Source: Amycolatopsis vastitatis (GTDB lineage: Bacteria; Actinomycetota; Actinomycetes; Mycobacteriales; Pseudonocardiaceae). From it: 64,000 nt of DNA. The stretch spans positions 248,001 through 312,000 of the forward strand of contig NZ_NMUL01000016.1 of NCBI RefSeq assembly GCF_002234595.1, in the 5' to 3' direction. Positions 26,890 to 35,528 of this stretch are shown in pieces. The notes below the pieces were generated by a model. That model saw only the letters and a list, made by a program, of their open reading frames with translations, was not told the origin of the DNA and did no database searches. The position numbers were made by a program, and so were the translations under genes. Within the stretch, counting starts at the first letter, position 1. Each line of letters opens with the position of its first letter.

Positions 26890-27744
26890 TCAACCACCCG
26901 GGGCGGGCACCCATGGCGATTCCCCCGCGATCCTCCTCCCGCAAGGATCTGCGCTCCGTAACACTGCGTGCAACACCTCTGTCGTTCTGAATCGATACTC
27001 CTCGGCGTGTCCTGGGCGCAGGTCGGCCGCGACGAGGGTCGCCGGCCACAAAAGTGAAAGCAGTTCGCATTCCTCGGCGGTCGCCATTGCATTTCCGACA
27101 AGGTCGTCCGAAATCTCCCGGTGATCGGGACCGCCCGCCGCTCGCAGGGCCACGGCCAGCACAATCCCGGATTTCACGGCGTGCCTCCGCGCCCCCCGCT
27201 CTCGCGCGGTTCGGAATGCGCGCTCGGCGTGCGGCACGGCAGCGGCACCCTGACCTGCGGCGAGCTCGATTTCGGCGCCGACCCAGCCGCCGCGGACCCG
27301 GGCCCGCCACCCGGCATCCTGCTCGGCAGCCCGCTCGGCCAGCCTGCGGGCGGCCTTGAGGCGGCCGAGGGCGAGGTTGTCGGCGGCCAGCCCGAGGAGG
27401 GCGTCGGCGCGCGCGCCCGCCGCGTCGAGGCCGTCCGGATCGGGGTCGCTCTCGAGCGCGACGGCTTGGGCGAAGGCCTCGCCGTCGAGGGCCCGGGCCT
27501 GCCGGTGCCCGCCCAGCTGCCGCCGGTGGGCCCCGAGGGTGCTGGCGGCGAGGGAGGCCAGGAGGGGGTCTTCACCGGCCCGGAGGCCACCGAGCAGGCG
27601 CGCGGCGGCGGCGTACCGGCCCTGGGCCCCGAGCACGACGGCGGCGAGCAGCCGTTCTCGCGGGCTGCCACCCCCACGCAGGGCGGCGGGATCGGGCAGC
27701 GGATCGCTCCCGAACGCGGCGGCCCTCAGGGCGGGTTCGTGCAC
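26890..27744 (-). CDS. Conserved TPR-like hypothetical protein
   Basis: A 284-residue Ala/Leu/Arg-rich helical protein with repeated helix pairs (RERLLAAVVLGAQGRYAAAA, RADALLGLAADNLALGRLKA), consistent with a tetratricopeptide-like array over residues 25-215. The C-terminal fifth (TAEECELLSLLWPATLVAADL) is less repetitive. It corresponds in position and size to the conserved gene between sigD and whiB3 in M. tuberculosis. Function unknown. No signal peptide or membrane span. Confidence 0.8.
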   Translation of the reverse strand: MHEPALRAAAFGSDPLPDPAALRGGGSPRERLLAAVVLGAQGRYAAAARLLGGLRAGEDPLLASLAASTLGAHRRQLGGHRQARALDGEAFAQAVALESDPDPDGLDAAGARADALLGLAADNLALGRLKAARRLAERAAEQDAGWRARVRGGWVGAEIELAAGQGAAAVPHAERAFRTARERGARRHAVKSGIVLAVALRAAGGPDHREISDDLVGNAMATAEECELLSLLWPATLVAADLRPGHAEEYRFRTTEVLHAVLRSADPCGRRIAGESPWVPAPGG

Positions 27745-28373
27745 CCGTCCTTTCTAGCGGCTGGGACCGACAAAAACATGATCGGGACCGGTGTGCTCCG
27801 CCACGCGCTCGGCAGGACTGGCCCCTGGAGGGTTGCGCATCAGGACTCCTGACCTACGCACGTCCGCCGGCCGGGCGTGGCGGCGGCCGCTGCGATGTCA
27901 TGAACGACCCGTTCATGACGTCCGACGACAGGAACGAGTCGTTCATGTCGTCAAGGACGGCTGTGGTCCGCGGGTCCCGAATGACTCATTCGGGACCCAG
28001 GCCGGCAGCTCACAACCCCCTTTTGCCACGCGCGCGCGACAGGACGGGCCCCACCCGTCCCTGGGGGCTGACCCCGGTCCAGTCTATCGGCGAGATCCGA
28101 CGAAACCCGCTGATCACGGCTCCGCCGCCGAAGTTGTCCACATCTGGACGAGGCTGTGGACAACTTGGGGGCAAGTCGCCCCGACGTGTGAGTGAACCAT
28201 GGCCCGCGATGGTCCTGAATGACTCATTCAGGACGCCGGAGGTCCGGAATGAGTCATTCAGGACGTCCGGCGCGGCGACAGCGTCAGTCGCGGCGAGTTG
28301 TGCGCGACCGTCCGGCGGCGACCGCGTCCCGGCAAGCCACCACCTGCGCAGTCGATCCAGCGGCATCCAGCGG
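27745..28373. other. 629-bp intergenic region with clustered palindromes
   Basis: No credible gene. It holds the promoter side of the TPR-like gene and the 3' side of the MerR gene, with five short palindromes between 27897 and 28264 (annotated separately). It also contains a stretch near 28131-28165 with two copies of TGTGGACAA/TTGTCCACA-like sequence resembling a DnaA box pair, isolated from any origin gene. Confidence 0.6.
27897..28264. repeat. Five related short palindromes (GAATGA-S-TCATTC family)
   Basis: Five inverted repeats in 370 bp. At 27897-27919, arms GTCATGAACG around ACC. At 27927-27949, an imperfect GAACGAGTCGTTC core. At 27972-27998, perfect 13-bp arms GGGTCCCGAATGA with a single central base. 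At 28212-28234, perfect 11-bp arms GTCCTGAATGA. At 28242-28264, the same with one mismatch. All share a core GAA(T/C)GA(C/G)TC(A/G)TTC with GTC...GAC ends. They look like dispersed repeat units of one family. Confidence 0.85.
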
Positions 28374-29426
28374 CTACCAGCGTGCGCCCACCAAGACGTG
28401 CTCGATGCGGTCCGCCGCACTCGGCAGGTCCGGCAGCAGCTCGACCTTGTCCGGCAGGGTCGCCGGGTCCCAGCCCGGCCCGCACGCGAACAGCCGGCTG
28501 CGCTGCCTGCCTCGCGATACCCGCGCGAACAGCCGCGTGTCGGCGACGCCACGCCGCTGCGCCCACAGCACCACCGCCGCAGGGGCGCTGCGGCGGACCG
28601 CGACCGCCAGGACCTCCGCCGGCAGTGGCACGCCGAACAGCTGCGCGCCGATCCGCCGTCCGGCCAGTGATGCGGCCAGCGCGTACATCGGCATCGTGTC
28701 GCGCTCCTCCGGGACGCAGCCGAGCAGGACCGGGCGGGTGTTGCGGGGCTCGTCGAGCACCGGGGTCGCGCGGACCAGGGCCGCGAACACGCACTCCGCC
28801 AGCAGGTACTCGACCTCGGCGCCCGCGCTCGCGCCGCGCCAGCGAGCTCCCAGCGCCGACAGCACCGGCTCGATCACGCCCGTCCACGCCGGGAGCACGC
28901 CCAGTTCGGCGATCGTGTCCGCCAGCATGCGCTGCACCGCGCCGACGTCCATGGCGAGCGCGGCGGTGCTCAGCCGACGGGCCAGGCGGGAGCGGACTTC
29001 GAGACCGTCGTCGGCTACTGCCGTGCCAGCGGGCTCGCCGGGCTCCTCCGGCTGGGGCGGCCCGGAGCGCGGCATCTGCTCGAGGGCGTACCGCGCGGCC
29101 TCCGCCGTCGACGCGCCGCTCAGCAACGCGCGCTGCATCAGCTCGAGCCTGCCGATGTCGGAGCTTCCGTAGCGGCGGTGACGGCCGTCGGTGTGACGGC
29201 TGGGGCCCAGCCCGTAGCGGCGGTCCCAGGTTCGGAGGGTGGACGGCGCGACCCCGAGCCGGCGGGCGACCGAGGCCACCGGCAGGGTGGGTTCTTCGGT
29301 ACCCGACCCAGCTCCCACGAGCCTCAATATCCAGGCACCCAGCGCAGTCGGCAACCGGAGGCGAAAGCCCTGCTCACACATCCGGGGGATGCCTAACGGC
29401 TGAATCGGGCCGGATCGCTTGAACAA
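28374..29426 (-). CDS. MerR-type regulator with a B12-binding-like domain lacking the cobalamin His
   Basis: A protein of up to 350 residues. A MerR helix-turn-helix is clear (LPVASVARRLGVAPSTLRTWDRRYGLGP, HTDGRHRRY, about residues 48-115), then a helical bundle and a Rossmann-like C-terminal domain (VLLGCVPEERDTMPMYALAA to the end) in the LitR/CarH arrangement. Those light or B12 sensors have a His in ExHxxG; here the loop reads EERDTMP, so adenosylcobalamin is unlikely to bind by the usual ligand. The start is uncertain: ATGs at 29426 and 29381 and a GTG at 29318 are in frame, none with a clear ribosome site. Divergent from whiB3. Confidence 0.8.
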   Translation of the reverse strand: MFKRSGPIQPLGIPRMCEQGFRLRLPTALGAWILRLVGAGSGTEEPTLPVASVARRLGVAPSTLRTWDRRYGLGPSRHTDGRHRRYGSSDIGRLELMQRALLSGASTAEAARYALEQMPRSGPPQPEEPGEPAGTAVADDGLEVRSRLARRLSTAALAMDVGAVQRMLADTIAELGVLPAWTGVIEPVLSALGARWRGASAGAEVEYLLAECVFAALVRATPVLDEPRNTRPVLLGCVPEERDTMPMYALAASLAGRRIGAQLFGVPLPAEVLAVAVRRSAPAAVVLWAQRRGVADTRLFARVSRGRQRSRLFACGPGWDPATLPDKVELLPDLPSAADRIEHVLVGARW

Positions 29427-29527
29427 CTATTGGCGCGCTTCTAACGTTACGCCCGTTGCACCGAATGGAGTATCGGCACCACAGCAGAGCAGCTAGCGGC
29501 ATCGACCGGATGACGGAGGCGGTCAGG

Positions 29528-29830
29528 ATGGCAGACACGCGCAGGCTCCCAGGACCCAACGCCGACATGTGGGACTGGCAGCTCGAAGGGTCGTGCCGGG
29601 GGATGGACAGCGCGTCCTTCTTTCACCCGGACGGCGAGCGCGGCCCGGCGCGGGCACGGCGGGAGGCCAGGGCGAAGGCCGTCTGCCTGAGCTGCCCGGT
29701 CTTGGAGATGTGCCGCAGCCACGCGCTGGCGGTGCACGAGCCGTACGGCATCTGGGGCGGGCTCTCGGAGTCCGAACGGGAAAACATCATCAAGTCCGAC
29801 AAACGCGCGCTCAGCATGTCCGGCGGCTGA
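29528..29830 (+). CDS. whiB3: WhiB-family iron-sulphur transcription factor (WhiB3/WhiD type)
   Basis: A 100-residue WhiB protein. The four cluster ligands are Cys23, Cys53, Cys56 and Cys62 (CX2CX5C), binding a redox- and NO-sensitive [4Fe-4S] cluster; the G(I/V)WGG turn is at 74-78 and a basic tail follows. N-terminus LPGPNADMWDWQL and FFHPDGERG match WhiB3/WhiD. WhiB proteins work by binding region 4 of the principal sigma factor. The ATG at 29528 is chosen for its GGAGG site 8 bp upstream; longer in-frame starts are less likely. Mycobacterial WhiB3 controls lipid synthesis and redox balance, and Streptomyces WhiD controls spore maturation. Confidence 0.95.
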   Translation: MADTRRLPGPNADMWDWQLEGSCRGMDSASFFHPDGERGPARARREARAKAVCLSCPVLEMCRSHALAVHEPYGIWGGLSESERENIIKSDKRALSMSGG

Positions 29831-29845
29831 GCGCCCCACAGACAT

Positions 29846-29879
29846 CGGAGGGCGGCACCGGGTGGGGTGCCGCCCTCCG
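29846..29879. terminator. Hairpin after whiB3
   Basis: A 14-bp stem CGGAGGGCGGCACC with a 6-nt loop, 15 bp after the whiB3 stop. Confidence 0.8.
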
Positions 29880-29892
29880 TGCTGCTCGGAGC

Positions 29893-29938
29893 ACGGGAAC
29901 GGGGCGGCACTCCCGAGGGAGTACCGCCCCGTTCCCGT
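29893..29938. terminator. Hairpin at the 3' end of groEL1
   Basis: A 15-bp stem (ACGGGAACGGGGCGG) extended by six more pairs after one mismatch, ending 5 bp before the groEL1 stop on the minus strand. With the preceding hairpin it insulates the convergent whiB3 and groEL1 genes. Confidence 0.8.
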
Positions 29939-29943
29939 CGGAA

Positions 29944-31557
29944 TCAGTGCGAGTGGCCGTGGCCCGCCGCGGCGGGCTCCTCCTCGGCCGGCTTCTCGAC
30001 CACGGACGACTCCGTGGTCAGCACCAGCCGGGCGATGGAGGCGGCGTTCGCCACTGCGGACCGGGTCACCTTGACCGGGTCGACGATGCCGGCGGCCAGC
30101 AGGTCGGTCAGCTCGCCGGTGGCGGCGTTGAAGCCGTGGCCCCAGCCCAGCTCCTGCACCTTGTTGACGATGACAGCGCCCTCGTGGCCCGCGTTGGTCG
30201 CGATCCAGAACAGCGGGGCCGTCAGCGCGTCCTTGACGATGCGCACGCCGGTGGCCTCGTCGCCTTCCAGGCCCAGGCCGCCCTCGAGCTCCTTGACCGC
30301 GTGGACCAGCGCCGAACCGCCGCCGGGCAGGATGCCCTCCTCGACGGCCGCCTTGGTCGAAGCCACGGCGTCTTCGATGCGGTGCTTGCGCTCGTTCAGC
30401 TCGGTCTCGGTGGCCGCGCCGACCTTGATGACCGCCACGCCGCCGCCCAGCTTCGCGAGCCGCTCCTGCAGCTTCTCGCGGTCCCAGTCGGAGTCGGTCG
30501 TCTCGATCTCCTTGCGGATCTGCGCGACCCGCCCGGCGATGGCGTCCTTGGTGCCGTCACCGTCGACGATCGTGGTGTCGTCCTTGGTGACGACGATCCG
30601 GCGGGCCTTGCCCAGCGCGCCGAGGTCGACGTCGGACAGCTTGCGGCCGATCTCCGCGGAGATGACCTCGCCACCGGTGACGACCGCGAGGTCGTCCAGG
30701 AACGCCTTGCGGCGGTCGCCGAAGAACGGCGCCTTGACCGCGACGGCGGTGATCGTCTTGCGCAGCGAGTTCACCACGAGGGTGGACAGCGCTTCGCCGT
30801 CGACGTCCTCGGCGATGATGAGCAGCGGCTTCTTGGCCTCGACGACCTTCTCGAGCACCGGCAGCAGGTCCGCCAGCGACGAGATCTTCTCGCGGACCAG
30901 CAGGATGTAGGCGTCCTCGAGGATCGCCTTCTGCTCCTCCGGGTTGGTCGCGAAGTGCGCCGAGAGGAAGCCCTTGTCGAACTGGACGCCCTCGGTGATC
31001 ACCAGCTCGGTCGCCAGGGTCGACGACTCCTCGATGGTGATGACGCCGTCTTCGCCGACCTTCTCGACGGCTTCGCCCAGCAGGGCGCCGATGTTCGCGT
31101 CACGCGAGGTCACGGTGCCGACCTGGGCGATGTTCTCGCGGCCCTTGACCGGGGTGGCCTTGGCCTTGAGGATCTCGATGACCTTTTCCGCGGCGGCCTC
31201 GATGCCGCGGCCGATCGAGGACGGGTTGGCGCCGGCCGCGACGTTGCGCAGGCCGACCTTCACCAGCGACTGCGCGAGCACGGTCGCGGTCGTGGTGCCG
31301 TCGCCGGCGACGTCGTTGGTCTTGGTGGCGACGCTCTTGGCGAGCTGCGCACCGAGGTTCTCGAACGGGTCGTCGAGCTCGATCTCACGAGCGACGGTCA
31401 CGCCGTCGAGGGTGATGGTCGGGCCGCCGAACTTCTTGTCGAGCACGACGTGGCGACCCCGCGGGCCGAGGGTGACCTTGACCGCGTCGGCGAGCTTGTT
31501 CACCCCGCGCTCCAGCGCGCGACGAGCGTCCTCGTCGAATTTGATCTGCTTGGGCAT
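29944..31557 (-). CDS. groEL1: Chaperonin GroEL1 with a His-containing tail
   Basis: A 537-residue 60-kDa chaperonin subunit. The equatorial ATP site is intact (TLGPRGRHVVLDKKFG, NDVAGDGTTTATVLAQ with the catalytic Asp, and LPGGGSALVHA). The C-terminus ends GHGHSH instead of the Gly-Gly-Met repeats of the main GroEL, which marks the GroEL1 paralogue encoded beside groES in actinobacteria; GroEL1 has specialised roles such as mycolate and biofilm functions in mycobacteria. Separated from groES by 98 bp that contain a GC-rich hairpin (near 31601-31635), which may lower its expression relative to groES. Controlled by the CIRCE site upstream of groES. Confidence 0.97.
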   Translation of the reverse strand: MPKQIKFDEDARRALERGVNKLADAVKVTLGPRGRHVVLDKKFGGPTITLDGVTVAREIELDDPFENLGAQLAKSVATKTNDVAGDGTTTATVLAQSLVKVGLRNVAAGANPSSIGRGIEAAAEKVIEILKAKATPVKGRENIAQVGTVTSRDANIGALLGEAVEKVGEDGVITIEESSTLATELVITEGVQFDKGFLSAHFATNPEEQKAILEDAYILLVREKISSLADLLPVLEKVVEAKKPLLIIAEDVDGEALSTLVVNSLRKTITAVAVKAPFFGDRRKAFLDDLAVVTGGEVISAEIGRKLSDVDLGALGKARRIVVTKDDTTIVDGDGTKDAIAGRVAQIRKEIETTDSDWDREKLQERLAKLGGGVAVIKVGAATETELNERKHRIEDAVASTKAAVEEGILPGGGSALVHAVKELEGGLGLEGDEATGVRIVKDALTAPLFWIATNAGHEGAVIVNKVQELGWGHGFNAATGELTDLLAAGIVDPVKVTRSAVANAASIARLVLTTESSVVEKPAEEEPAAAGHGHSH

Positions 31558-31655
31558 AGCGTGTTCCGCTTACCTTTCGATGGGGTCGAAAACGCACGAA
31601 CGCCCCGTCCCCCGGCTTGTGCGGGGCCCGGGGCGTCATGCGCTGCGAGCGGACG

Positions 31656-31949
31656 TCAGTTGATGACGGCCAGCACGTCGCGGGCGGACAGGATGAGGTA
31701 GTCCTCACCGTTGTACTTGACCTCGGTGCCGCCGTACTTGGAGTAGATGACGACGTCGCCGACGTTCACGTCGAGCGGGACACGGTTGCCCTTGTCGTCG
31801 ATCCGGCCCGGGCCCACGGCCAGAACCTTGCCCTCCTGGGGCTTCTCCTTGGCGGTGTCGGGGATGACGAGGCCGGAAGCGGTCGTCTCCTCGGCCTCGC
31901 TCGTCTGGACAACGATCTTGTCCTCGAGCGGCTTGATGTTCACGCTCAC
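31656..31949 (-). CDS. groES: Co-chaperonin GroES
   Basis: A 97-residue co-chaperonin: VNIKPLEDKIVVQ at the N-terminus, the mobile loop TTASGLVIPDTAKEKPQEG, and YSKYGGTEVKYNGEDYLIL. I start at the GTG at 31949 because GGAGGT lies 7 bp upstream; an in-frame ATG at 31964 overlaps that site and would add five residues. First gene of the groES-groEL1 operon. Confidence 0.97.
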   Translation of the reverse strand: MSVNIKPLEDKIVVQTSEAEETTASGLVIPDTAKEKPQEGKVLAVGPGRIDDKGNRVPLDVNVGDVVIYSKYGGTEVKYNGEDYLILSARDVLAVIN

Positions 31950-32046
31950 CGGGTTGACCTCCACGGTCGTCGAAAGCGTTGGCAGGATGTGGTTACGGCT
32001 CTACCACCCCCGCCGTCGCGGGTGCCGGGGCTGTCGGGCCGTGCGA

Positions 32047-32081
32047 TTAGCACTCTAGCCACGTGAGTGCCAGTCGTGCAA
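32047..32081 (-). promoter_or_regulatory. groES promoter with overlapping CIRCE (HrcA) operator
   Basis: TTAGCACTC-N9-GAGTGCCAG (32047-32073) matches the CIRCE consensus TTAGCACTC-N9-GAGTGCTAA at 16 of 18 arm positions. On the minus strand a -35 TTGCAC (32076-32081) and -10 TAGAGT (32052-32057) with an 18-bp spacer overlap it, so HrcA binding would block the promoter. It lies about 100 bp before the groES start. Confidence 0.9.
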
Positions 32082-32237
32082 GGAGGGTGCACTCGGGCGT
32101 GTGAAACGCCCGTGCAGGCGGCCTGACCGGCCGCTTTGGCCCGGCGGCGGCCGGCCCACCCGGCGAGCTCTTACCCCTGCGGTGAGTTTCTGGTTAGGTG
32201 CTCACGTCTGGCACCTGAACCCTGGGGGTTTATGCCC

Positions 32238-34127
32238 ATGTCCCGCCCTGTCCCGAGAACGGCGGCCGTCGCCGCCGCCGTTGCTCTTCTCACCGGTCTC
32301 GCCGCTCCGGCGCACGCCGACACCAGCAGTCAGCGGCAGCGCGACTTCGCCGCCGCCGCGAGCGAGTTCGGCGTTCCGGAGAACGTCCTGCTCGGCGTCT
32401 CCTACCTGGAGTCCCGGTGGGACTCCAACGCCGGTACGCCCAGCACCTCCGCCGGCTACGGCCCGATGCACCTCACCGACCTGCGCGAAGCCGGGGTGGC
32501 GACCAGCCACCACGACGAAGGCACCGAGGATCCGCGCGGCGACGACGCTCGCCCCGCGCTGCACCCCCAGGCCGAGCCCGCCGCGCCGCCGCCCGCGCTG
32601 CAGACCGCCGACCAGGCCGCGCAGCTTCTGAAGACCGACGCGGCGACCCTGCGGACCGACGCGACCCAGAACATCCGGGGCGGCGCCGCCCTGCTCGCGC
32701 GGTACCAGCGGGACCTCGGCAAGACCAGCGGCGGCGGCGCTCAGGACTGGTACGACGCCGTCACGCGCTACAGCGGCTCCGCGGACGTCACCGCCGCGCA
32801 GACCTTCGCCGACGAGGTCTTCGACACCATGGCCGGCGGTGTGGCCCGCACCACCGACGACGGCCAGCAGGTCACGCTCGCCGCGACGCCCGGTCTCACG
32901 CCGCCGCCGCACGGCGGGAACCCGGCCGGCGTCGAATGCCCCCGGCGAGTCGCCTGCGAGTCCGTCCCCGCGCCGTACCAGCAGCTGCCGAAGGACGACT
33001 ACGGCAACCACGACCTCGCGAACCGGCCCGAGAGCCAGAAGATCGACCACATCGTCATCCACGACACCGAGGGCTACTGGGACAGCGTCCTGAAGCTCGC
33101 CCAGGACCCGACGTACGTGAGCTGGCACTACACCATCCGCTCGAACGACGGCCTGATCGCGCAGCACGTGCCGACCAAGGACGTCGCCTGGCACGCCGGC
33201 AACTGGTACGTCAACGCGAAGTCCATCGGCATCGAGCACGAAGGCTTCGCCGCCAAGGGCACCTGGTACACCGAGGCGATGTACCGCTCGAGCGCGAAGC
33301 TCGTGGGCTACCTCGCGCGCAAGTACGGCATCCCGCTCGACCGGGCGCACATCATCGGCCACGACAACGTGCCCGGCACGACCCCGGCCACGATCAAGGG
33401 CATGCACTGGGACCCGGGCCCCTACTGGGACTGGTCGCACTACTTCGACCTCCTCGGCGCGCCGCTCGGCGGGTTCGGGCTGCCCGGCTCGTCGCTGGTC
33501 ACCATCGACCCGGACTTCGCGAAGAACCAGCCCGCGTTCACCGGCTGCGCCGCCGCCGGCCAGCCGTGCGCGCCGCGCGGTTCCGAGGCTGTCGTGCTGC
33601 ACTCGGAGCCCAGTGAGACCTCGCCGCTGCTGAAGGACGCCGGCCTCCACCCCGACGGCACGGCGTCCACAATGGACGTCGCCGACGTGGGCAGCCGCGT
33701 CGCGACCGGGCAGCAGTACGCCGTCGCCGACGTTCGTGGCGATTGGACGGCGATCTGGTACCTCGGGCAGAAGGGCTGGTTCCACAACCCGCGCAACGCC
33801 CGTGTCGCGAAGCCCGCGATCGGCTGGGTCGTGACGCCGAAGCCCGGCCTCGCGTCGGTGCCGGTGTACGGGCGCGCCTACCCGGAACCGGAGGCCTACC
33901 CGGCGAACGTGCCGGTGCAGGCGATCACGCCGCTGCCGTACACACTGGCCGCGGGCCAGAAGTACTCCTCGGCCGGGACGGTCGGCTCGGAGTACTACTA
34001 CGCGGTGACGTTCGACGTGGCCGACCACGTGGTGGTCAAGGGCAAGCTCAAGTACGTCCAGATCCAGTTCGGGCACCGGATCGCGTTCGTCAAGGCGGAC
34101 GACGTCCGGATCCTCCCGGCGTTCTAG
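32238..34127 (+). CDS. Secreted peptidoglycan hydrolase: N-acetylmuramoyl-L-alanine amidase with a lysozyme-like N-terminal domain
   Basis: A 629-residue exported enzyme. A signal peptide ends near AHA (about residue 26). Residues about 30-170 resemble a transglycosylase/lysozyme fold (FGVPENVLLGVSYLESRWD with the likely catalytic Glu, AGYGPMHL). Residues about 255-405 are an Amidase_2 domain with zinc ligands: HIVIHDTEG, SWHYTIRSNDG, and DRAHIIGHDNVP. An SH3-like or wall-binding region fills the C-terminal 200 residues. The ATG at 32238 is preferred (GGGGG 9 bp upstream; another ATG at 32232). It cuts peptide stems from muramic acid. It starts the envelope island between groES and tsaD. Confidence 0.9.
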   Translation: MSRPVPRTAAVAAAVALLTGLAAPAHADTSSQRQRDFAAAASEFGVPENVLLGVSYLESRWDSNAGTPSTSAGYGPMHLTDLREAGVATSHHDEGTEDPRGDDARPALHPQAEPAAPPPALQTADQAAQLLKTDAATLRTDATQNIRGGAALLARYQRDLGKTSGGGAQDWYDAVTRYSGSADVTAAQTFADEVFDTMAGGVARTTDDGQQVTLAATPGLTPPPHGGNPAGVECPRRVACESVPAPYQQLPKDDYGNHDLANRPESQKIDHIVIHDTEGYWDSVLKLAQDPTYVSWHYTIRSNDGLIAQHVPTKDVAWHAGNWYVNAKSIGIEHEGFAAKGTWYTEAMYRSSAKLVGYLARKYGIPLDRAHIIGHDNVPGTTPATIKGMHWDPGPYWDWSHYFDLLGAPLGGFGLPGSSLVTIDPDFAKNQPAFTGCAAAGQPCAPRGSEAVVLHSEPSETSPLLKDAGLHPDGTASTMDVADVGSRVATGQQYAVADVRGDWTAIWYLGQKGWFHNPRNARVAKPAIGWVVTPKPGLASVPVYGRAYPEPEAYPANVPVQAITPLPYTLAAGQKYSSAGTVGSEYYYAVTFDVADHVVVKGKLKYVQIQFGHRIAFVKADDVRILPAF

Positions 34128-34151
34128 AAGGACGGCAGGCGGAGGTCGCGC

Positions 34152-35528
34152 TCACGCGTCGAGCGCGACCTTCGCCCCGGCCGCCTGTTCGGTGTTGCGG
34201 CGCGTCTTCGCCCAGCCGTTGCGGCCGCGCACCAGGCGGAACAACGCGCGCCACGACGTCACGTAGAACGTGTAGATGTACGCCGCGTAGGCGAGACCCA
34301 TGCCCAGTCCGCGCAGGATGTTCCTGCTGCGCAAGCACTTCAGCTGGTAGATCGGGCCCCAGACGAGGAACGGCAGCAGCCCGAACGAGCCGTAGATGGC
34401 GAACAGGATCCAGGCGCCGCCGGTGAACCACGTCCACATCCGCGCCGGGTCGCCCGCGGTGCCTGCCACGAGCAGCACGAACGGGATCGGGTACAGCAGC
34501 GAGCCGAGCAGCTGCAGCCACGGCTGGGCGAGGTAGTACATCATCTCCGCCGCGCCGAGCGTGCTGACGTGCGGGGAATCCCAGATCCGCCGCAGGTAGC
34601 GAGCGCACTGCATGGTGCCCTGGCCCCACCGCGTGCGCTGCACGAGGAACCGCCGCAGGCTGTACAGACCTTCCTGCGACACGTGGGAATCCGGGGTGAA
34701 CCCGGTGCGCCAGCCCGCCGTCAGCAGGTGGACGCCGAGTTCGAAGTCCTCCAGCAGCGAGCCGCGCCACGGCTGTTCGTCGCCGCCCGCGATCGAGTCC
34801 AGCGCGGCGAGGCGGGTGAACTGGCCGTTGCCGCCCATGGAGATCGTGCCGGTGAACCCGCGGGACGTCTGGATCGCCGCGATCGCCGTCCGGAACTCCA
34901 GGTCTTGCAGCTGGGCGAGCTTGAGGCCGAACCAGCGGCCGACCGGGTTGCGCGACGGCGGCGGCGTTCCGGCGTTGCCCATCCGGACGTCCAGCTGCAC
35001 GGCCCCGACCCCCGGGTCGCCGAAGAGGTGGTCCGCCGCGCAGACTTCGAGGCAGTTCGGCGCCGGGCGGCCGTCGGCGTCGACGACCACCACGACGACA
35101 TCGCCGCGCGAGGCGTCCGGGCCCATCCAGTCGTCGAGCGCCCGGTAGGCGGCGTTGAGCGCGTCACCCTTGCCGGTCCTGGCCTCGGGCCGCGTGCGCG
35201 GCACCAGGTGCAGGTACGGGTCGTAGCCGCCGTGACGCCGCCACAGCATCCGGACGACGCGGGCGGTGCGGTCCTCCGAGTCGTCGTCGACGACCCAGAC
35301 GTGCGCCCTGCGGAACGTCGTGCGCAGATAGCGGACGGTCTCGCGGATGACGGTCTGCTCGTCGCGGCACGGCACGAAGAAGTGCCAGGTGAAGCCGTCC
35401 GGGTCGCCGACCGGGGCGGGCTTGCGGCGCAGGTAGGGCACCACGATCACGACCACGTAGACGAGGAACGCCACGCTCATCGTGAGCGCGAACGCCTGCG
35501 TGATCGCCAGCAGGACCTTGACGCTCAT
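34152..35528 (-). CDS. Processive-type family 2 glycosyltransferase
   Basis: A 458-residue membrane glycosyltransferase. One N-terminal helix (TQAFALTMSVAFLVYVVVIVV) precedes the GT-A domain with VDDDSEDRT, the DxD-type VVVVDADG, a third Asp in LLEDFELG, and QRTRWGQG (the QxxRW motif of cellulose/hyaluronan/poly-GlcNAc synthases); four or more membrane helices follow. It probably polymerises and exports a beta-linked polysaccharide. Start ATG at 35528 overlaps the stop of the exosortase-like gene by 4 bp (ATGA), so the two are translated together. No separate copolymerase gene was seen. Confidence 0.9.
   Translation of the reverse strand: MSVKVLLAITQAFALTMSVAFLVYVVVIVVPYLRRKPAPVGDPDGFTWHFFVPCRDEQTVIRETVRYLRTTFRRAHVWVVDDDSEDRTARVVRMLWRRHGGYDPYLHLVPRTRPEARTGKGDALNAAYRALDDWMGPDASRGDVVVVVVDADGRPAPNCLEVCAADHLFGDPGVGAVQLDVRMGNAGTPPPSRNPVGRWFGLKLAQLQDLEFRTAIAAIQTSRGFTGTISMGGNGQFTRLAALDSIAGGDEQPWRGSLLEDFELGVHLLTAGWRTGFTPDSHVSQEGLYSLRRFLVQRTRWGQGTMQCARYLRRIWDSPHVSTLGAAEMMYYLAQPWLQLLGSLLYPIPFVLLVAGTAGDPARMWTWFTGGAWILFAIYGSFGLLPFLVWGPIYQLKCLRSRNILRGLGMGLAYAAYIYTFYVTSWRALFRLVRGRNGWAKTRRNTEQAAGAKVALDA

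Noticed and set aside
28131..28165. DnaA-box-like pair (TTGTCCACA / TGTGGACAA) suggesting an origin
   Set aside because: Only two near-consensus 9-mers and no dnaA, dnaN or AT-rich unwinding region; the conserved neighbours place this far from oriC.
27900..28670. Open frames running through the palindrome cluster
   Set aside because: They contain palindromic repeat sequence, lack ribosome sites and run over the 3' end of the MerR gene on the other strand.
32160..32237. Possible c-di-AMP (ydaO) riboswitch leader before the peptidoglycan amidase
   Set aside because: Actinobacterial wall hydrolases often have one, but the leader is short and I could only see a simple GGTGC...GCACC hairpin, not the conserved ydaO core.
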